The notes beneath the pieces are model-generated. The model was not told the DNA's origin, searched no databases, and saw only the letters and a program-made list of their open reading frames with translations. Source: Chitinophaga filiformis (GTDB taxonomy: Bacteria > Bacteroidota > Bacteroidia > Chitinophagales > Chitinophagaceae). Taken from it: DNA of 64,000 nt. Shown here piece by piece: positions 8,816 through 17,195 of the stretch. How positions within the stretch are numbered: the first letter of the stretch is position 1; every line of letters starts with the position of its first letter. The translations under genes and the position numbers were made by a program. Where the stretch lies: positions 3,141,001 to 3,205,000 of the forward strand of contig NZ_CP095855.1 in NCBI RefSeq assembly GCF_023100805.1, in the 5' to 3' direction.

Positions 8816-9493
8816 ATGGGAAAAAATAGCAATCGAAATGTCTATTGTAAATTTCACGCCTTCCCCAAATGGTTAAGACAGAATAATAATATCAGAGAGC
8901 CGAACAATTCCTCAGATATTTCACTCCGTAATATCAAGGACGAGTTTTTCTTATTGTCTTTTGTGATCGTATGCAGTGGGTTAATATTTATAGATGCCTA
9001 CTTTCAAAGATTCGGTTTCAGATATCAACAACAAAATATATCTACTATGCATATAATCTATAAAGGCCTAACTATGGTAATTAATTCAAGGTTTATTATA
9101 ACTCCCTATATTTTAACTATTCTTTTATCAATTTTTGAAGTATATGCAATTCAAAAAAAGATTAAATATTATCTACGTATCCGTACGCCATTTATTTATT
9201 TTTTCCTGTTTATTAATTTGATAATCATTTATCCTCTTTCCCAAAGGGCAGGTGCAAATCAGGCTATCTCGGATATTTATAAAGAAACAAGTAATCTCCC
9301 TAAAATAAAGACAATAATTTCTCCTGACATAATTATTAGATCCGACATAGATAATAAGACTTATCTCTTATTTTTAGTCGATAATGACTTTGTAACATTC
9401 TTTACACCTCTCAACAAGGATGAGAAAAACGCGTATCCGATTATAAAAAGGATTGCCAAACGTGATATAACGTTAATTGAAACATATTTTTAA
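8816..9493 (+). CDS. Orphan membrane protein (225 aa), first gene of island cassette
   Basis: A soluble, asparagine-rich N-terminus of about 45 residues is followed by three likely transmembrane helices: about 46-62 (FFLLSFVIVCSGLIFIDAYF), about 97-112 (ITPYILTILLSIFEVYAI) and about 127-143 (FIYFFLFINLIIIYPL). A C-terminal domain of about 75 residues, probably outside the membrane, contains IISPDIIIRSDIDNKTYLLF. No family recognised. The composition is strongly AT-rich, like the island and unlike the flanking core. The next gene starts about 10 bp after the stop in the same direction, so the two are probably cotranscribed. A two-gene membrane plus secreted-protein cassette could be a toxin/immunity or surface system, but nothing in the sequence proves it. 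Confidence 0.65.
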   Translation: MGKNSNRNVYCKFHAFPKWLRQNNNIREPNNSSDISLRNIKDEFFLLSFVIVCSGLIFIDAYFQRFGFRYQQQNISTMHIIYKGLTMVINSRFIITPYILTILLSIFEVYAIQKKIKYYLRIRTPFIYFFLFINLIIIYPLSQRAGANQAISDIYKETSNLPKIKTIISPDIIIRSDIDNKTYLLFLVDNDFVTFFTPLNKDEKNAYPIIKRIAKRDITLIETYF

Positions 9494-9503
9494 ATCTCAA
9501 GCC

Positions 9504-9977
9504 ATGAAAAAAATACAATTTATACTGCTTTGCATATTCTCCTGTTTTATAGCGCGAGCCGATTATATTGACACAGGAGACAAGCAATTCTATGGGAAAA
9601 TAATTTTTGTGAGTAAAGAAAAAATCATATTGAGGGATGATTGTAACGGTAATAGTAGGGAATTTAGATGGCTGCACATAAGAAGTATCAAATTTTCCGC
9701 CGATTGTCATCACCCTGGATGGGAGATGTCAACGTCTCCAGTTACAGCTGATATACAATGTTCCAAAGCCATGCTTTTTCAAATTTTTTTACCAACTCTT
9801 CAACGATTTACGTATGCGACAGAGTTCGTGATGAAAGAGGGGAAAGTTAGTATCATATATGCTAATGGAAAGGGTAGAAAGGATTTTTCGGCAGAAAATA
9901 TAGATTCAATTTTAGGGCTCGCTATGTATTCAGAAGTTTGCCTATCTGATGTGCCGGCTGACTTTCCTACGCTGTAA
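9504..9977 (+). CDS. Orphan secreted protein (157 aa), second gene of island cassette
   Basis: The start at 9504 is chosen because residues MKKIQFILLCIFSCFIARA form a clean signal peptide directly after the initiator. An upstream in-frame codon at 9477 would bury it. The mature part begins DYIDTGDKQFYGKIIFVSKE and is beta-rich (KIILRDDCNGNSREFRW), like small periplasmic proteins. It has cysteines near 46, 66 and 82 (mature protein could form disulfides), and ends near SDVPADFPTL. No family recognised. Gene spacing to the upstream membrane protein is about 10 bp, which suggests an operon. Confidence 0.6.
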   Translation: MKKIQFILLCIFSCFIARADYIDTGDKQFYGKIIFVSKEKIILRDDCNGNSREFRWLHIRSIKFSADCHHPGWEMSTSPVTADIQCSKAMLFQIFLPTLQRFTYATEFVMKEGKVSIIYANGKGRKDFSAENIDSILGLAMYSEVCLSDVPADFPTL

Positions 9978-10268
9978 GAGCTTCTTGTTCTCGCCAAGTT
10001 GAAACTTTCAGCCCTTGGTATCTCGGTTAGTACTATAGACTGTCTTTTTACAATATAAACCAATAGCAATGAATCAAGTGTTGTGAAATGAGATTGAATG
10101 AAATTAATCAATCTGTATTTTCCAACGATCTTGGAGGAACTAATGGGTTGCTAGTAGAGAACCGCGACAAAGTCTGTGTGTCATTCCGTGCATCAATTAT
10201 GTGTCAATAATAGTTGTAGGATATATTATAATCGGTGAATTGTTGACGTTATGGTCAAAAGATCGTAA
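9978..10268. other. Gap before recombinase remnant
   Basis: About 290 bp with no supported gene. The missing front part of the serine recombinase is not found here in any frame, so the deletion that removed it also joined unrelated island DNA to the recombinase tail. Confidence 0.4.
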
Positions 10269-10416
10269 ATCAATAACTTCATGGAGAACATTGCTAATCG
10301 CTATATTTCCGCTTCCCCAATAGGCAAAAAACAAATCATTGGTTCGATCTTCGCAGAAAAGCTGATTTTTTCAGAAAACAAATTTCGAACCACAGCACCA
10401 AACATCATCCTCGAGT

Positions 10417-10468
10417 TGATAAGCAGGCCCAGAGCGGGCTCAGACGACTATAAAAAGCAAAAGGTCGG
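10417..10468. repeat. Right copy of 52-bp direct repeat (putative att site by tRNA-Leu)
   Basis: Matches 1762-1813 at 51 of 52 bases. It lies 26 bp from the mature 3' end of tRNA-Leu, overlaps the left half of the tRNA terminator hairpin, and is inside the recombinase-tail frame. Terminator-proximal tRNA sequence is a common target for integrative elements. Confidence 0.65.
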
Positions 10469-10485
10469 AGAATACTCCGACCTTT
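10460..10485 (-). terminator. Intrinsic terminator of tRNA-Leu
   Basis: Arms aaaggtcggag (10460-10470) and ctccgaccttt (10475-10485), 11 bp perfect with a 4-nt loop. On the minus strand the hairpin is followed by TGCTTTTTATAG, giving a U-tract. It starts 10 bp after the tRNA. Confidence 0.85.
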
Positions 10486-10494
10486 CCGCTTTTG

Positions 10495-10578
10495 TGCCCA
10501 GAACTGGATTCGAACCAGCACACCCTTGCGAGCGCTGCGACCTGAACACAGTGCGTCTACCAATTTCGCCATCTGGGC
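10495..10578 (-). tRNA. tRNA-Leu (anticodon CAG)
   Basis: 84 nt without encoded CCA. The acceptor stem GCCCAGA (10578-10572) pairs with TCTGGGC and the discriminator is A. The D-loop contains TTGGTAGACGC and the anticodon stem CTGTG/CGCAG closes loop TTCAGGT, giving anticodon CAG. A long class II variable arm (CGCTCGCAAGGGTG) is followed by the T-arm GCTGG TTCGAAT CCAGT. The long variable arm and the TTCAGGT loop make leucine certain. It reads CUG codons, which the neighbouring GC-rich genes use heavily. Confidence 0.95.
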
Positions 10579-10640
10579 ATCTGTTTTCCGTGTCAGGGAG
10601 TGCAAATGTAGAAACTTTTTTAAAACCAACAAATTTTTTT

Positions 10641-13277
10641 TCAAATTTCATTTGTTAGCAGTCCCATTGGGAATGTTTTGAACACATCTGCGACTGATAT
10701 TTCCCCTTTACTATCTAACATTTCACCCGTAAAAATGTTCCGCCATGGCCCCGAAGCGCCGGTGGGCAGAAGAACAGCGGCGGTCGTATCTGTCTCCCCC
10801 GGAAGCGGGGCAATAACGATCACCCATTGTTGCCGGTATACCCTGGCATATGCCACGATGTTGGTGGAACTGCATTGCAGGGGGATGTAATCACCCTCTG
10901 TGAAAAGGTCATTATGTGTACGACGGAAGTTCAATGCCTTCCATGTTACAAATAATTTCTCCAGGCCTTGCTGCCGGTGTTCCGAAAGATAGGAAAAGAA
11001 GTCAGGTGTCTTTTCCTTTGCAATGATTGTTTCCAGACATTGCCTGCGGAAGGTATAATCTATAGGCCGGCGGTTATCCGGATCTACGTAACTGTAGTCC
11101 CACAGTTCACAGCCCTGGTAAATATCCGGAATGCCGGGGGCGGTTATTTTGATCAATACCTGGGCCAGGGAGCTGATAAACGCATAATGATTGACCCTGT
11201 CAAGGAGGCTGCGCACACTTTCAAGAAATCCCGTTTCATCTGTAAGGATCTGCTTTATAAAATTGAGGCCATCGTTTTCATACGCTTCCACAGGCGCTGC
11301 CCATGTTGAATTGACCTTAGCCTCGCGGACAGCTTTGATGAAATATTGCTGTAAGCGCTCGATATAATCCGGCGTCACAATGCCGTCGGGAGGGAAGCCG
11401 GCTACGATGGACTGATAAATGAAATATTCATCAGCCGGCGTCAGTGTATTGACATAAGAACGGTTCAGTTCCCTCCACTGCGCCACCTGTTGCTGCCAGT
11501 CGTCGGGTATTAGCGAGAGTATATTGAGGCGTATACGGCCATCTTCTCCGCGCTTGGTGTCGTGTGTAGAGGTAGCATTCAGGGAACAGGCCGTATGCTG
11601 TTGCCTGGCTGTCATCCGCTGGTGGAATGTATTGATGGAAAAATCGGCTATCGTCGGACTATCACCTACTTCATTATGCGAAAGGAGGGCATTGTATACA
11701 TAGAAGGTGGTATCTTCCACGCCTTTGGCCGTTACCGGACCGGTGAACTGCATTAACCTTTGCAGGAAGAGCAGTCTGTTGCGCGCTTTCTCTGCATCAT
11801 GGATCTCCTCCCAGAGCGATTCCAGCAACGCTATCTCCGCTTCTGCAAGGCGGTTGACAGACCGCATTTTTGCAAAGGTATCCCCGATGATCTCCTGCGC
11901 ATATTGATCCAGCGGCCATTGGGAAGGGTAGAGGCGGTATACCGGCAGGCAGGCAATAAACAGGGCCAGTGCTTCTTTCAGGTGTTCGCGGTTAGTGCGC
12001 GCATCTGCCAGTTTGAGGGCATAACAGTAACGGACAAGGTTCTCCCATTCCCCACCCATATATCGCTCCAGGATCAGCCTCTTTTTCTCATATACGATAT
12101 CACTGTAATCGGCTGTATCAGGCAGCAGTTCATTGTAAAATGCACGTAGTTGTTGTTCGCCTGCAGCACTGGTCAGCAAATGATTGGTGAGCGACAGGAA
12201 CTCGTATCCGCTGGTACCCTGTAAGGCCCAGTCAGATGGCAGTGTCTCCTCGTATTCCAGGATCTTTTCAGCAATAATGTAACAGTTACTGCCAAACAGC
12301 ATCCGTAAACGTTCAATATAGGTAGCGGGGTCGCGCAAGCCGTCTATATGATCGATGCGGAGCCCCTGTATCAGTTCCTCCCGGTAAAGGCTATGCAGGA
12401 AAGTATGATATTCGTCAAATACCGCCGGCGATTCCATTCTCAGCGTGATCAGTTCATTCACAGTAAAGAAGCGCCGGTAATTGATCTGCCTGTCAGCTTC
12501 CTGCCAGTTGCACAGATGATAGTACTGCTGCCGCAGGAGTGTGGTCAACAGTTCCCTGTCCTTATTCACGCGGGCAACAATACCTTCCAGCAAAGCCTGG
12601 TTGACCGGTGTATACAACTGATGCTTTGCCTGTTGCCAGTCCTTCAGCGAGGCGCCGGAAGTGGCTTGCTGGTAGAGTGCATCTAATAATGCATGTACCG
12701 GCAAGGCATCACTGTCAGTTAACACGGATTGTAGCGCATCATAGGCCGAAATGGAAAAGGGGAATACCTGTTCAAAATAGCTGACCGCATATCCTTTATC
12801 TGTCAACACCAGTTTTATTTCACCATCAGCGATACATGTTTCCAGGTCTTTTCCCAGGAATGGCGCTATTACTTTGCCTGAGAGCTCAGGCGCAGAATGC
12901 TGCCAGTCTATATCGAAATATTCATAGTAAGGCGATAAAGGACCTCGTTCCATTACATCATACAAACGTGCATTGGAAGGATGAAAGGCCATGTGATTAG
13001 GTACGATATCCTGCAGCCAGTTCATATCCTTCTGCTGCAGTATTTTCCTTATTTCCCGCAATTGCTCAATACTGCCAATAGCAGGATTGATCTGATGAGG
13101 CTCTGTCACGTCATAGCCATGCATACTTCCCGGCGTCGCTGTAAATACAGGCGAGGCATACACCGTAGAAATACCAAGCAGATGGAGATAATCCAGGATC
13201 TCTTTTAATGCCTTAAAAGTAAAACCTGCATGTAGCTGCAAACGATAAGTTGCAGACGGCGGACTATATGATTTCAT
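10641..13277 (-). CDS. treY: Maltooligosyl trehalose synthase (GH13_26)
   Basis: TreY intramolecularly converts the reducing-end alpha-1,4 linkage of maltodextrins to alpha,alpha-1,1, giving maltooligosyl trehalose in the cytosol. It has 878 aa, typical. The family start PSATYRLQLHAGFTF, the GISTVYASPVF and GSMHGYDV segments, LQDIVPNHMAFH (region I), LRIDHIDGLRDP (region II, catalytic Asp) and YIIAEKILEYEE (catalytic Glu) are all present, and ITAPGIPDIYQG lies in the C-terminal half. I use the ATG at 13277 (MKSYSPPSATYR) rather than the TTG two codons upstream. Its start overlaps the end of treZ by 14 bp, so the two are translationally coupled. No signal peptide. Confidence 0.95.
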   Translation of the reverse strand: MKSYSPPSATYRLQLHAGFTFKALKEILDYLHLLGISTVYASPVFTATPGSMHGYDVTEPHQINPAIGSIEQLREIRKILQQKDMNWLQDIVPNHMAFHPSNARLYDVMERGPLSPYYEYFDIDWQHSAPELSGKVIAPFLGKDLETCIADGEIKLVLTDKGYAVSYFEQVFPFSISAYDALQSVLTDSDALPVHALLDALYQQATSGASLKDWQQAKHQLYTPVNQALLEGIVARVNKDRELLTTLLRQQYYHLCNWQEADRQINYRRFFTVNELITLRMESPAVFDEYHTFLHSLYREELIQGLRIDHIDGLRDPATYIERLRMLFGSNCYIIAEKILEYEETLPSDWALQGTSGYEFLSLTNHLLTSAAGEQQLRAFYNELLPDTADYSDIVYEKKRLILERYMGGEWENLVRYCYALKLADARTNREHLKEALALFIACLPVYRLYPSQWPLDQYAQEIIGDTFAKMRSVNRLAEAEIALLESLWEEIHDAEKARNRLLFLQRLMQFTGPVTAKGVEDTTFYVYNALLSHNEVGDSPTIADFSINTFHQRMTARQQHTACSLNATSTHDTKRGEDGRIRLNILSLIPDDWQQQVAQWRELNRSYVNTLTPADEYFIYQSIVAGFPPDGIVTPDYIERLQQYFIKAVREAKVNSTWAAPVEAYENDGLNFIKQILTDETGFLESVRSLLDRVNHYAFISSLAQVLIKITAPGIPDIYQGCELWDYSYVDPDNRRPIDYTFRRQCLETIIAKEKTPDFFSYLSEHRQQGLEKLFVTWKALNFRRTHNDLFTEGDYIPLQCSSTNIVAYARVYRQQWVIVIAPLPGETDTTAAVLLPTGASGPWRNIFTGEMLDSKGEISVADVFKTFPMGLLTNEI

Positions 13278-15138
13278 ATACAATAGCTGAGTATGGTTGT
13301 AGCGAAATAGCTGCTGCTGATGTTACCTCGTCTGGCGCCTCACTGCCGGGACCATTCCAGACAGCTGCGGCGGAATCGAATTTCTTCTCCAGTGATCCTT
13401 CTCCGTCGTGCATATATTGAACGGGATGTTCGCTGAAATTGAAAAGCAATAATACCTTGTCATCCTTTCCTGCACGCTCCACTGCCAATAGATGCGTGGA
13501 CGGTGTATATACTTTTACGCTGTTACGGGAGGTATGTTGCATGGCCTGTCTTGTTTTCCTGAAGGCGATGAGGAACCGGTATAGTTCCGTTAATGCGGTA
13601 CCTGTAACGGACTTCGTTTCCCAGCTGAGTACACAATTATTAAATGTTTCCTCTGATTGCGGGTCTGGCACTTCGCCTTCCCATGCAAACGACGCAAACT
13701 CCTTTTTACGACCTTCCGTCACACCAGCTATCAGGTCTTTATCACTATGGCTGGTGAAGAACTGGAAAGGACGTGTTTCCCCGTATTCCTCTCCCATAAA
13801 CAGCATGGGGATATGGGGAGATAACAATAACACAGCTGCTGCCAGTTTTTGTGCTTCAAAAGGCAGCAAACTGTTTAGGCGGTCGCCCAGCATGCGGTTA
13901 CCGATCTGATCATGATTTTGTGCAAAAACAACAAACTGGTGATAGTCTCTTCCGGTAGGATACACCCCGAAATTCCTTTTACGTACCGATGAATATTGCC
14001 CTGTATACACATAAGAATCACGAAACGACTTCGCCAGCGGCGCAAGTCCGCCGAAGTCTGCGTAATAGCCGTTCAAATCTCCCGTCAGAAGACTGCGCAA
14101 GGCATGATGGAACTCATCTATCCACTGTGCATGCAGGCCATAGCCGCCTTCCTGTCTGGGAGCGATATATCGCGGACTGTTCAGATCCAGTTCAGCGATC
14201 AGCAGTTTCTTCTTATTCAGCGCCGCCTGTAATTCGTACACTTTTTCAGACAACTCAGCTGTAAAATGTTTCGCACTGCAATCCCAGATGGCATGTACCG
14301 CATCCATTCTCAGGCCATCGATATGGAACTCATCCAGCCACATGAGTGCATTCTGAATATAATATCCTCTCACGGCATCGCACCAGGCGTCATCAAAGTT
14401 GAGCGCCGGTCCCCAGGGTGTTTTATATTTATCCGTAAACCATGGACCATATTGTGAAAAGTAGTTGCCTTCCGGCCCCAGGTGATTATACACAACATCA
14501 AGTATTACAGCAATGCCATGCTGATGTGCTGCGTTGACAAGCTGTTTCAGTCCCTTTACGCCGCCATAGGAATCTTGTACAGCGAAAGGATACACACCAT
14601 CATATCCCCAGTTGCGACTACCTGGGAATTGTGCAACAGGCATGATCTCTATTGCCGTAATGCCCAGGGAACGCAGATATTCCAGGCGCTCAATGACGCC
14701 CTGAAAATCATGTGAGGATGAGAAGGTGCCTGTATGCAGTTCATAAATGACCAGCTCCTGCAGGTCCAGTCCCTGCCATGTATCATCTGTCCAGTTAAAA
14801 TGAGTATCTACTACTTCGGATGGTCCATGTACGCCTTCCGGTTGTGAACGGGAGGCCGGATCGGGCAGGGGAGGCCCGTCTTCGGGTATGTATTTATAAC
14901 GCGTACCTGCCTGTATATTATCAACCTCAACATGCCAGTAGCCATGATCATCGCGTACCATGGGATATGAGGCCTGCTGAGGCTGTAAAACAGATAATAC
15001 CATTTGCTTCCTGAAGGGCGCCCAAACACTGAATTTGCATATGCCGCCGGGCAGCAAAGCAGCCCCGGCAAAAGTATAGTTACTTGTCAATGTATCTTTT
15101 TTGCAGGTAAAGGGAAAATAATATGCCAGTGTAATCAT
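13264..15138 (-). CDS. treZ: Malto-oligosyltrehalose trehalohydrolase (GH13_10)
   Basis: TreZ cleaves trehalose from the end of maltooligosyl trehalose made by TreY. It has 624 aa. The N-terminal E-set domain (about 20-110) has GGICKFSVWAPF. The TIM barrel has ELHTGTFS, the region I VVYNHLGPEGNYF, the region II GLRMDAVHAIWD with nucleophile D279, LIAELDLN with acid/base E316, and FAQNHDQIGNR with the third acid. The ATG at 15138 gives about 17 extra residues before the usual start; a TTG near residue 17 is an alternative. First gene of the treZ-treY operon, divergent from the GH13 alpha-glucosidase; the 162-bp gap must hold both promoters. Confidence 0.95.
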   Translation of the reverse strand: MITLAYYFPFTCKKDTLTSNYTFAGAALLPGGICKFSVWAPFRKQMVLSVLQPQQASYPMVRDDHGYWHVEVDNIQAGTRYKYIPEDGPPLPDPASRSQPEGVHGPSEVVDTHFNWTDDTWQGLDLQELVIYELHTGTFSSSHDFQGVIERLEYLRSLGITAIEIMPVAQFPGSRNWGYDGVYPFAVQDSYGGVKGLKQLVNAAHQHGIAVILDVVYNHLGPEGNYFSQYGPWFTDKYKTPWGPALNFDDAWCDAVRGYYIQNALMWLDEFHIDGLRMDAVHAIWDCSAKHFTAELSEKVYELQAALNKKKLLIAELDLNSPRYIAPRQEGGYGLHAQWIDEFHHALRSLLTGDLNGYYADFGGLAPLAKSFRDSYVYTGQYSSVRKRNFGVYPTGRDYHQFVVFAQNHDQIGNRMLGDRLNSLLPFEAQKLAAAVLLLSPHIPMLFMGEEYGETRPFQFFTSHSDKDLIAGVTEGRKKEFASFAWEGEVPDPQSEETFNNCVLSWETKSVTGTALTELYRFLIAFRKTRQAMQHTSRNSVKVYTPSTHLLAVERAGKDDKVLLLFNFSEHPVQYMHDGEGSLEKKFDSAAAVWNGPGSEAPDEVTSAAAISLQPYSAIVYEII

Positions 15139-15300
15139 GGCCAGATGCTTTCTAATACCTAACGCTGATAATGTGGAAATGATGCGGCGCTATTTCTACA
15201 GTCTGGTGTGTAAAAATGATTTCTTTTAATACCGGGGTGGCTGATTTGCGCTGTGCAGGGTTTTTGCAGCGTGTAATGTCATTAACCCGAAATGTGATCT

Positions 15301-17118
15301 ATGTCGAACAAAGTAGTAAGGGACAAAAACTGGTGGAAGGAATCCATTATATATCAGATCTATCCATGGAGTTTTAAAGATAGCAATGGTGATGGTATAG
15401 GAGATCTGCAAGGCATCATATCTAAACTGGACTATATAAAAAGTCTTGGTATCGATATGGTCTGGTTAAACCCCATTTACAAGTCCCCCAATGACGACAA
15501 TGGATATGATATCAGTGACTTTTACGATGTCATGGACGAGATGGGGACAATGGCGGATCTTGATGCATTGATTAAGGGATTGCACGACAGGAACATCCGC
15601 CTGATGCTGGATCTTATTGTCAATCATACCAGTGATGAGCATCCCTGGTTTGCGGATGCAAGACAATCACGGGAGAGCCCTTACTATAACTATTATCATT
15701 GGTGGCCGGCCGAGAAAGGAAAACCTCCTCACAGGTACAGCCACTTCGATCCTAAAGGAAATGCATGGACCTACAATAAGGCTACCGATTCCTATTATCT
15801 GCATTATTTCTCCGAGAAAATGCCGGATCTCAACTGGGAGAATCCGGCAGTACGCAAAGCTATTTATGATGTAATGCGCTTCTGGTTTGAGAAGGGGGTA
15901 GATGGATTCAGAATGGATGCTATCTGCTACATCTCAAAAGATACATCCTGGCCGGAAGTGGACAACATCGTGAAAGAGAAATTCAACTCTGACTGGGCAG
16001 GCTATTACTCGCACGGTCCCCATCTGCACGAGTACCTTCGGGAAATGCACCGTGAAACACTTGAAAGGCCCGATGTAGTAACACTTGCTGAAGCCTCCGG
16101 TATCACGAAAGATGAAGCCCTCGATTTTGTAAAGGAAGATCGTAAGGAACTGCATATGTTATATCACTTCGAAGGCGTGCAGCTCGGCTTTGCAAAGGAA
16201 GGATATAAACGCCTGGAACCCGGAGGGCTGAACCTGAAGAAATTAAAGCAACTATATACAGATTGGGATGCAGTATTTGCAACAGAAGGCTGGGGAACGA
16301 TCTACCTCAGTAACCACGATCAGCCACGTATGGTAAGCCGTTGGGGAAATGATGAAGAGCCATTCCGGGAGGTTTCTGCCAAACTGCTGATCACCTTCCT
16401 GCTTACGATGCGTGCTACGCCTATCTTCTACCATGGAGATGAACTGGGTATGACGAACATCCGCTTTGAGAGAATAGAAGACTACAAGGATATTGAAACG
16501 ATCAGCATGTACAAGTATGTGGAAAGTCAGGGCGGAGATACCGCGCGTTTCCTGGAAGATGCAAAGATAACAGGCAGGGATAATGGCCGTACGCCCTTTC
16601 AGTGGGATGGCTCTCCCAACGCCGGTTTCACCACCGGAAAGCCCTGGCTGAAGATCAACGATAACTATAAAATTATCAATGCCGCTAACCAGGACAAGGA
16701 TGAAAGATCTATCCTGCAATATTTCCGCCAGCTGGTATTGCTGAGAAAACATAAACCAGTGCTGGTATATGGTGCATATGAACTATTGGATCCTGATCAT
16801 CCACAGGTATATACTTATACACGTACACTGGATGAAGAAAAGCTATTGATCGTACTCAACTTTTCAAAAGAGGAGGTGTTGTATAAATTACCATTCGTGC
16901 TGGACGTCGGAACAGAACCTTTGGTAAACAACATGCTCTCATTCCGGCTTGAGAACAATGAAGTGACACTATCGCCTTATCAGGCATTGATCTTTGGCCC
17001 GCTGCCAACAGATCTGCCACCCCTGCAGGACGAAGCACAGGCTTTTACGGAAGAATTGCCTGCGGGGAAAATAAAAGAGCAAGACTCGAGCATGGAATCC
17101 AATGAGCTCACCATCTGA
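15301..17118 (+). CDS. GH13 alpha-glucosidase (oligo-1,6-glucosidase/maltase type)
   Basis: A cytosolic glycoside hydrolase of 605 aa. The start is NWWKESIIYQIYPWSF, the standard opening of the family. Region I has DLIVNHTSDEHPWF, region II DGFRMDAICY with nucleophile D206, region III LAEASG with acid/base E264, and region IV YLSNHDQPR with D340. The residue after the nucleophile is Ala. In this subfamily Val is linked to alpha-1,6 activity and Ala/Gly/Ser to alpha-1,4, so I expect maltose or short maltodextrin hydrolysis. Trehalose-type substrates cannot be excluded. The last 45 residues (EEL..KIKEQDSS) form a nonconserved tail. It precedes glgX by 77 bp, probably one operon. Confidence 0.9.
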   Translation: MSNKVVRDKNWWKESIIYQIYPWSFKDSNGDGIGDLQGIISKLDYIKSLGIDMVWLNPIYKSPNDDNGYDISDFYDVMDEMGTMADLDALIKGLHDRNIRLMLDLIVNHTSDEHPWFADARQSRESPYYNYYHWWPAEKGKPPHRYSHFDPKGNAWTYNKATDSYYLHYFSEKMPDLNWENPAVRKAIYDVMRFWFEKGVDGFRMDAICYISKDTSWPEVDNIVKEKFNSDWAGYYSHGPHLHEYLREMHRETLERPDVVTLAEASGITKDEALDFVKEDRKELHMLYHFEGVQLGFAKEGYKRLEPGGLNLKKLKQLYTDWDAVFATEGWGTIYLSNHDQPRMVSRWGNDEEPFREVSAKLLITFLLTMRATPIFYHGDELGMTNIRFERIEDYKDIETISMYKYVESQGGDTARFLEDAKITGRDNGRTPFQWDGSPNAGFTTGKPWLKINDNYKIINAANQDKDERSILQYFRQLVLLRKHKPVLVYGAYELLDPDHPQVYTYTRTLDEEKLLIVLNFSKEEVLYKLPFVLDVGTEPLVNNMLSFRLENNEVTLSPYQALIFGPLPTDLPPLQDEAQAFTEELPAGKIKEQDSSMESNELTI

Positions 17119-17195
17119 CAATTGATTAAATCATAAATACTCCTGGCTTCCCTTCCTCAAAGCGGGAAGGGAACGCGGGAGGCCAATCATCCATT

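Larger units (their letters stand above)
10269..10500 (+). pseudogene. C-terminal remnant of a site-specific serine recombinase (integrase)
   Basis: The plus frame from about 10269 reads NFMENIANRYISASPIGKKQ then IIGSIFAEKLIFSENKFRTT. This matches the C-terminal tail of Bacteroidota serine recombinases, whose tails carry KKQIIGSIFPEKL..RT..N. The N-terminal resolvase catalytic domain and the recombinase domain are absent. An in-frame stop lies at 10266-10268. The frame continues through the 52-bp repeat and antisense to tRNA-Leu (VPRTGFEPAHPCER), as these integrases do when their 3' ends overlap a tRNA-proximal attachment site. It is the best evidence that the region to the left entered by site-specific integration. 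The boundary on the right is approximate. Confidence 0.6.

Noticed and set aside
10281..10658. 125-codon ORF across tRNA-Leu
   Set aside because: Its front part is the recombinase tail; the rest is antisense of the tRNA, so it is not called as a full gene.
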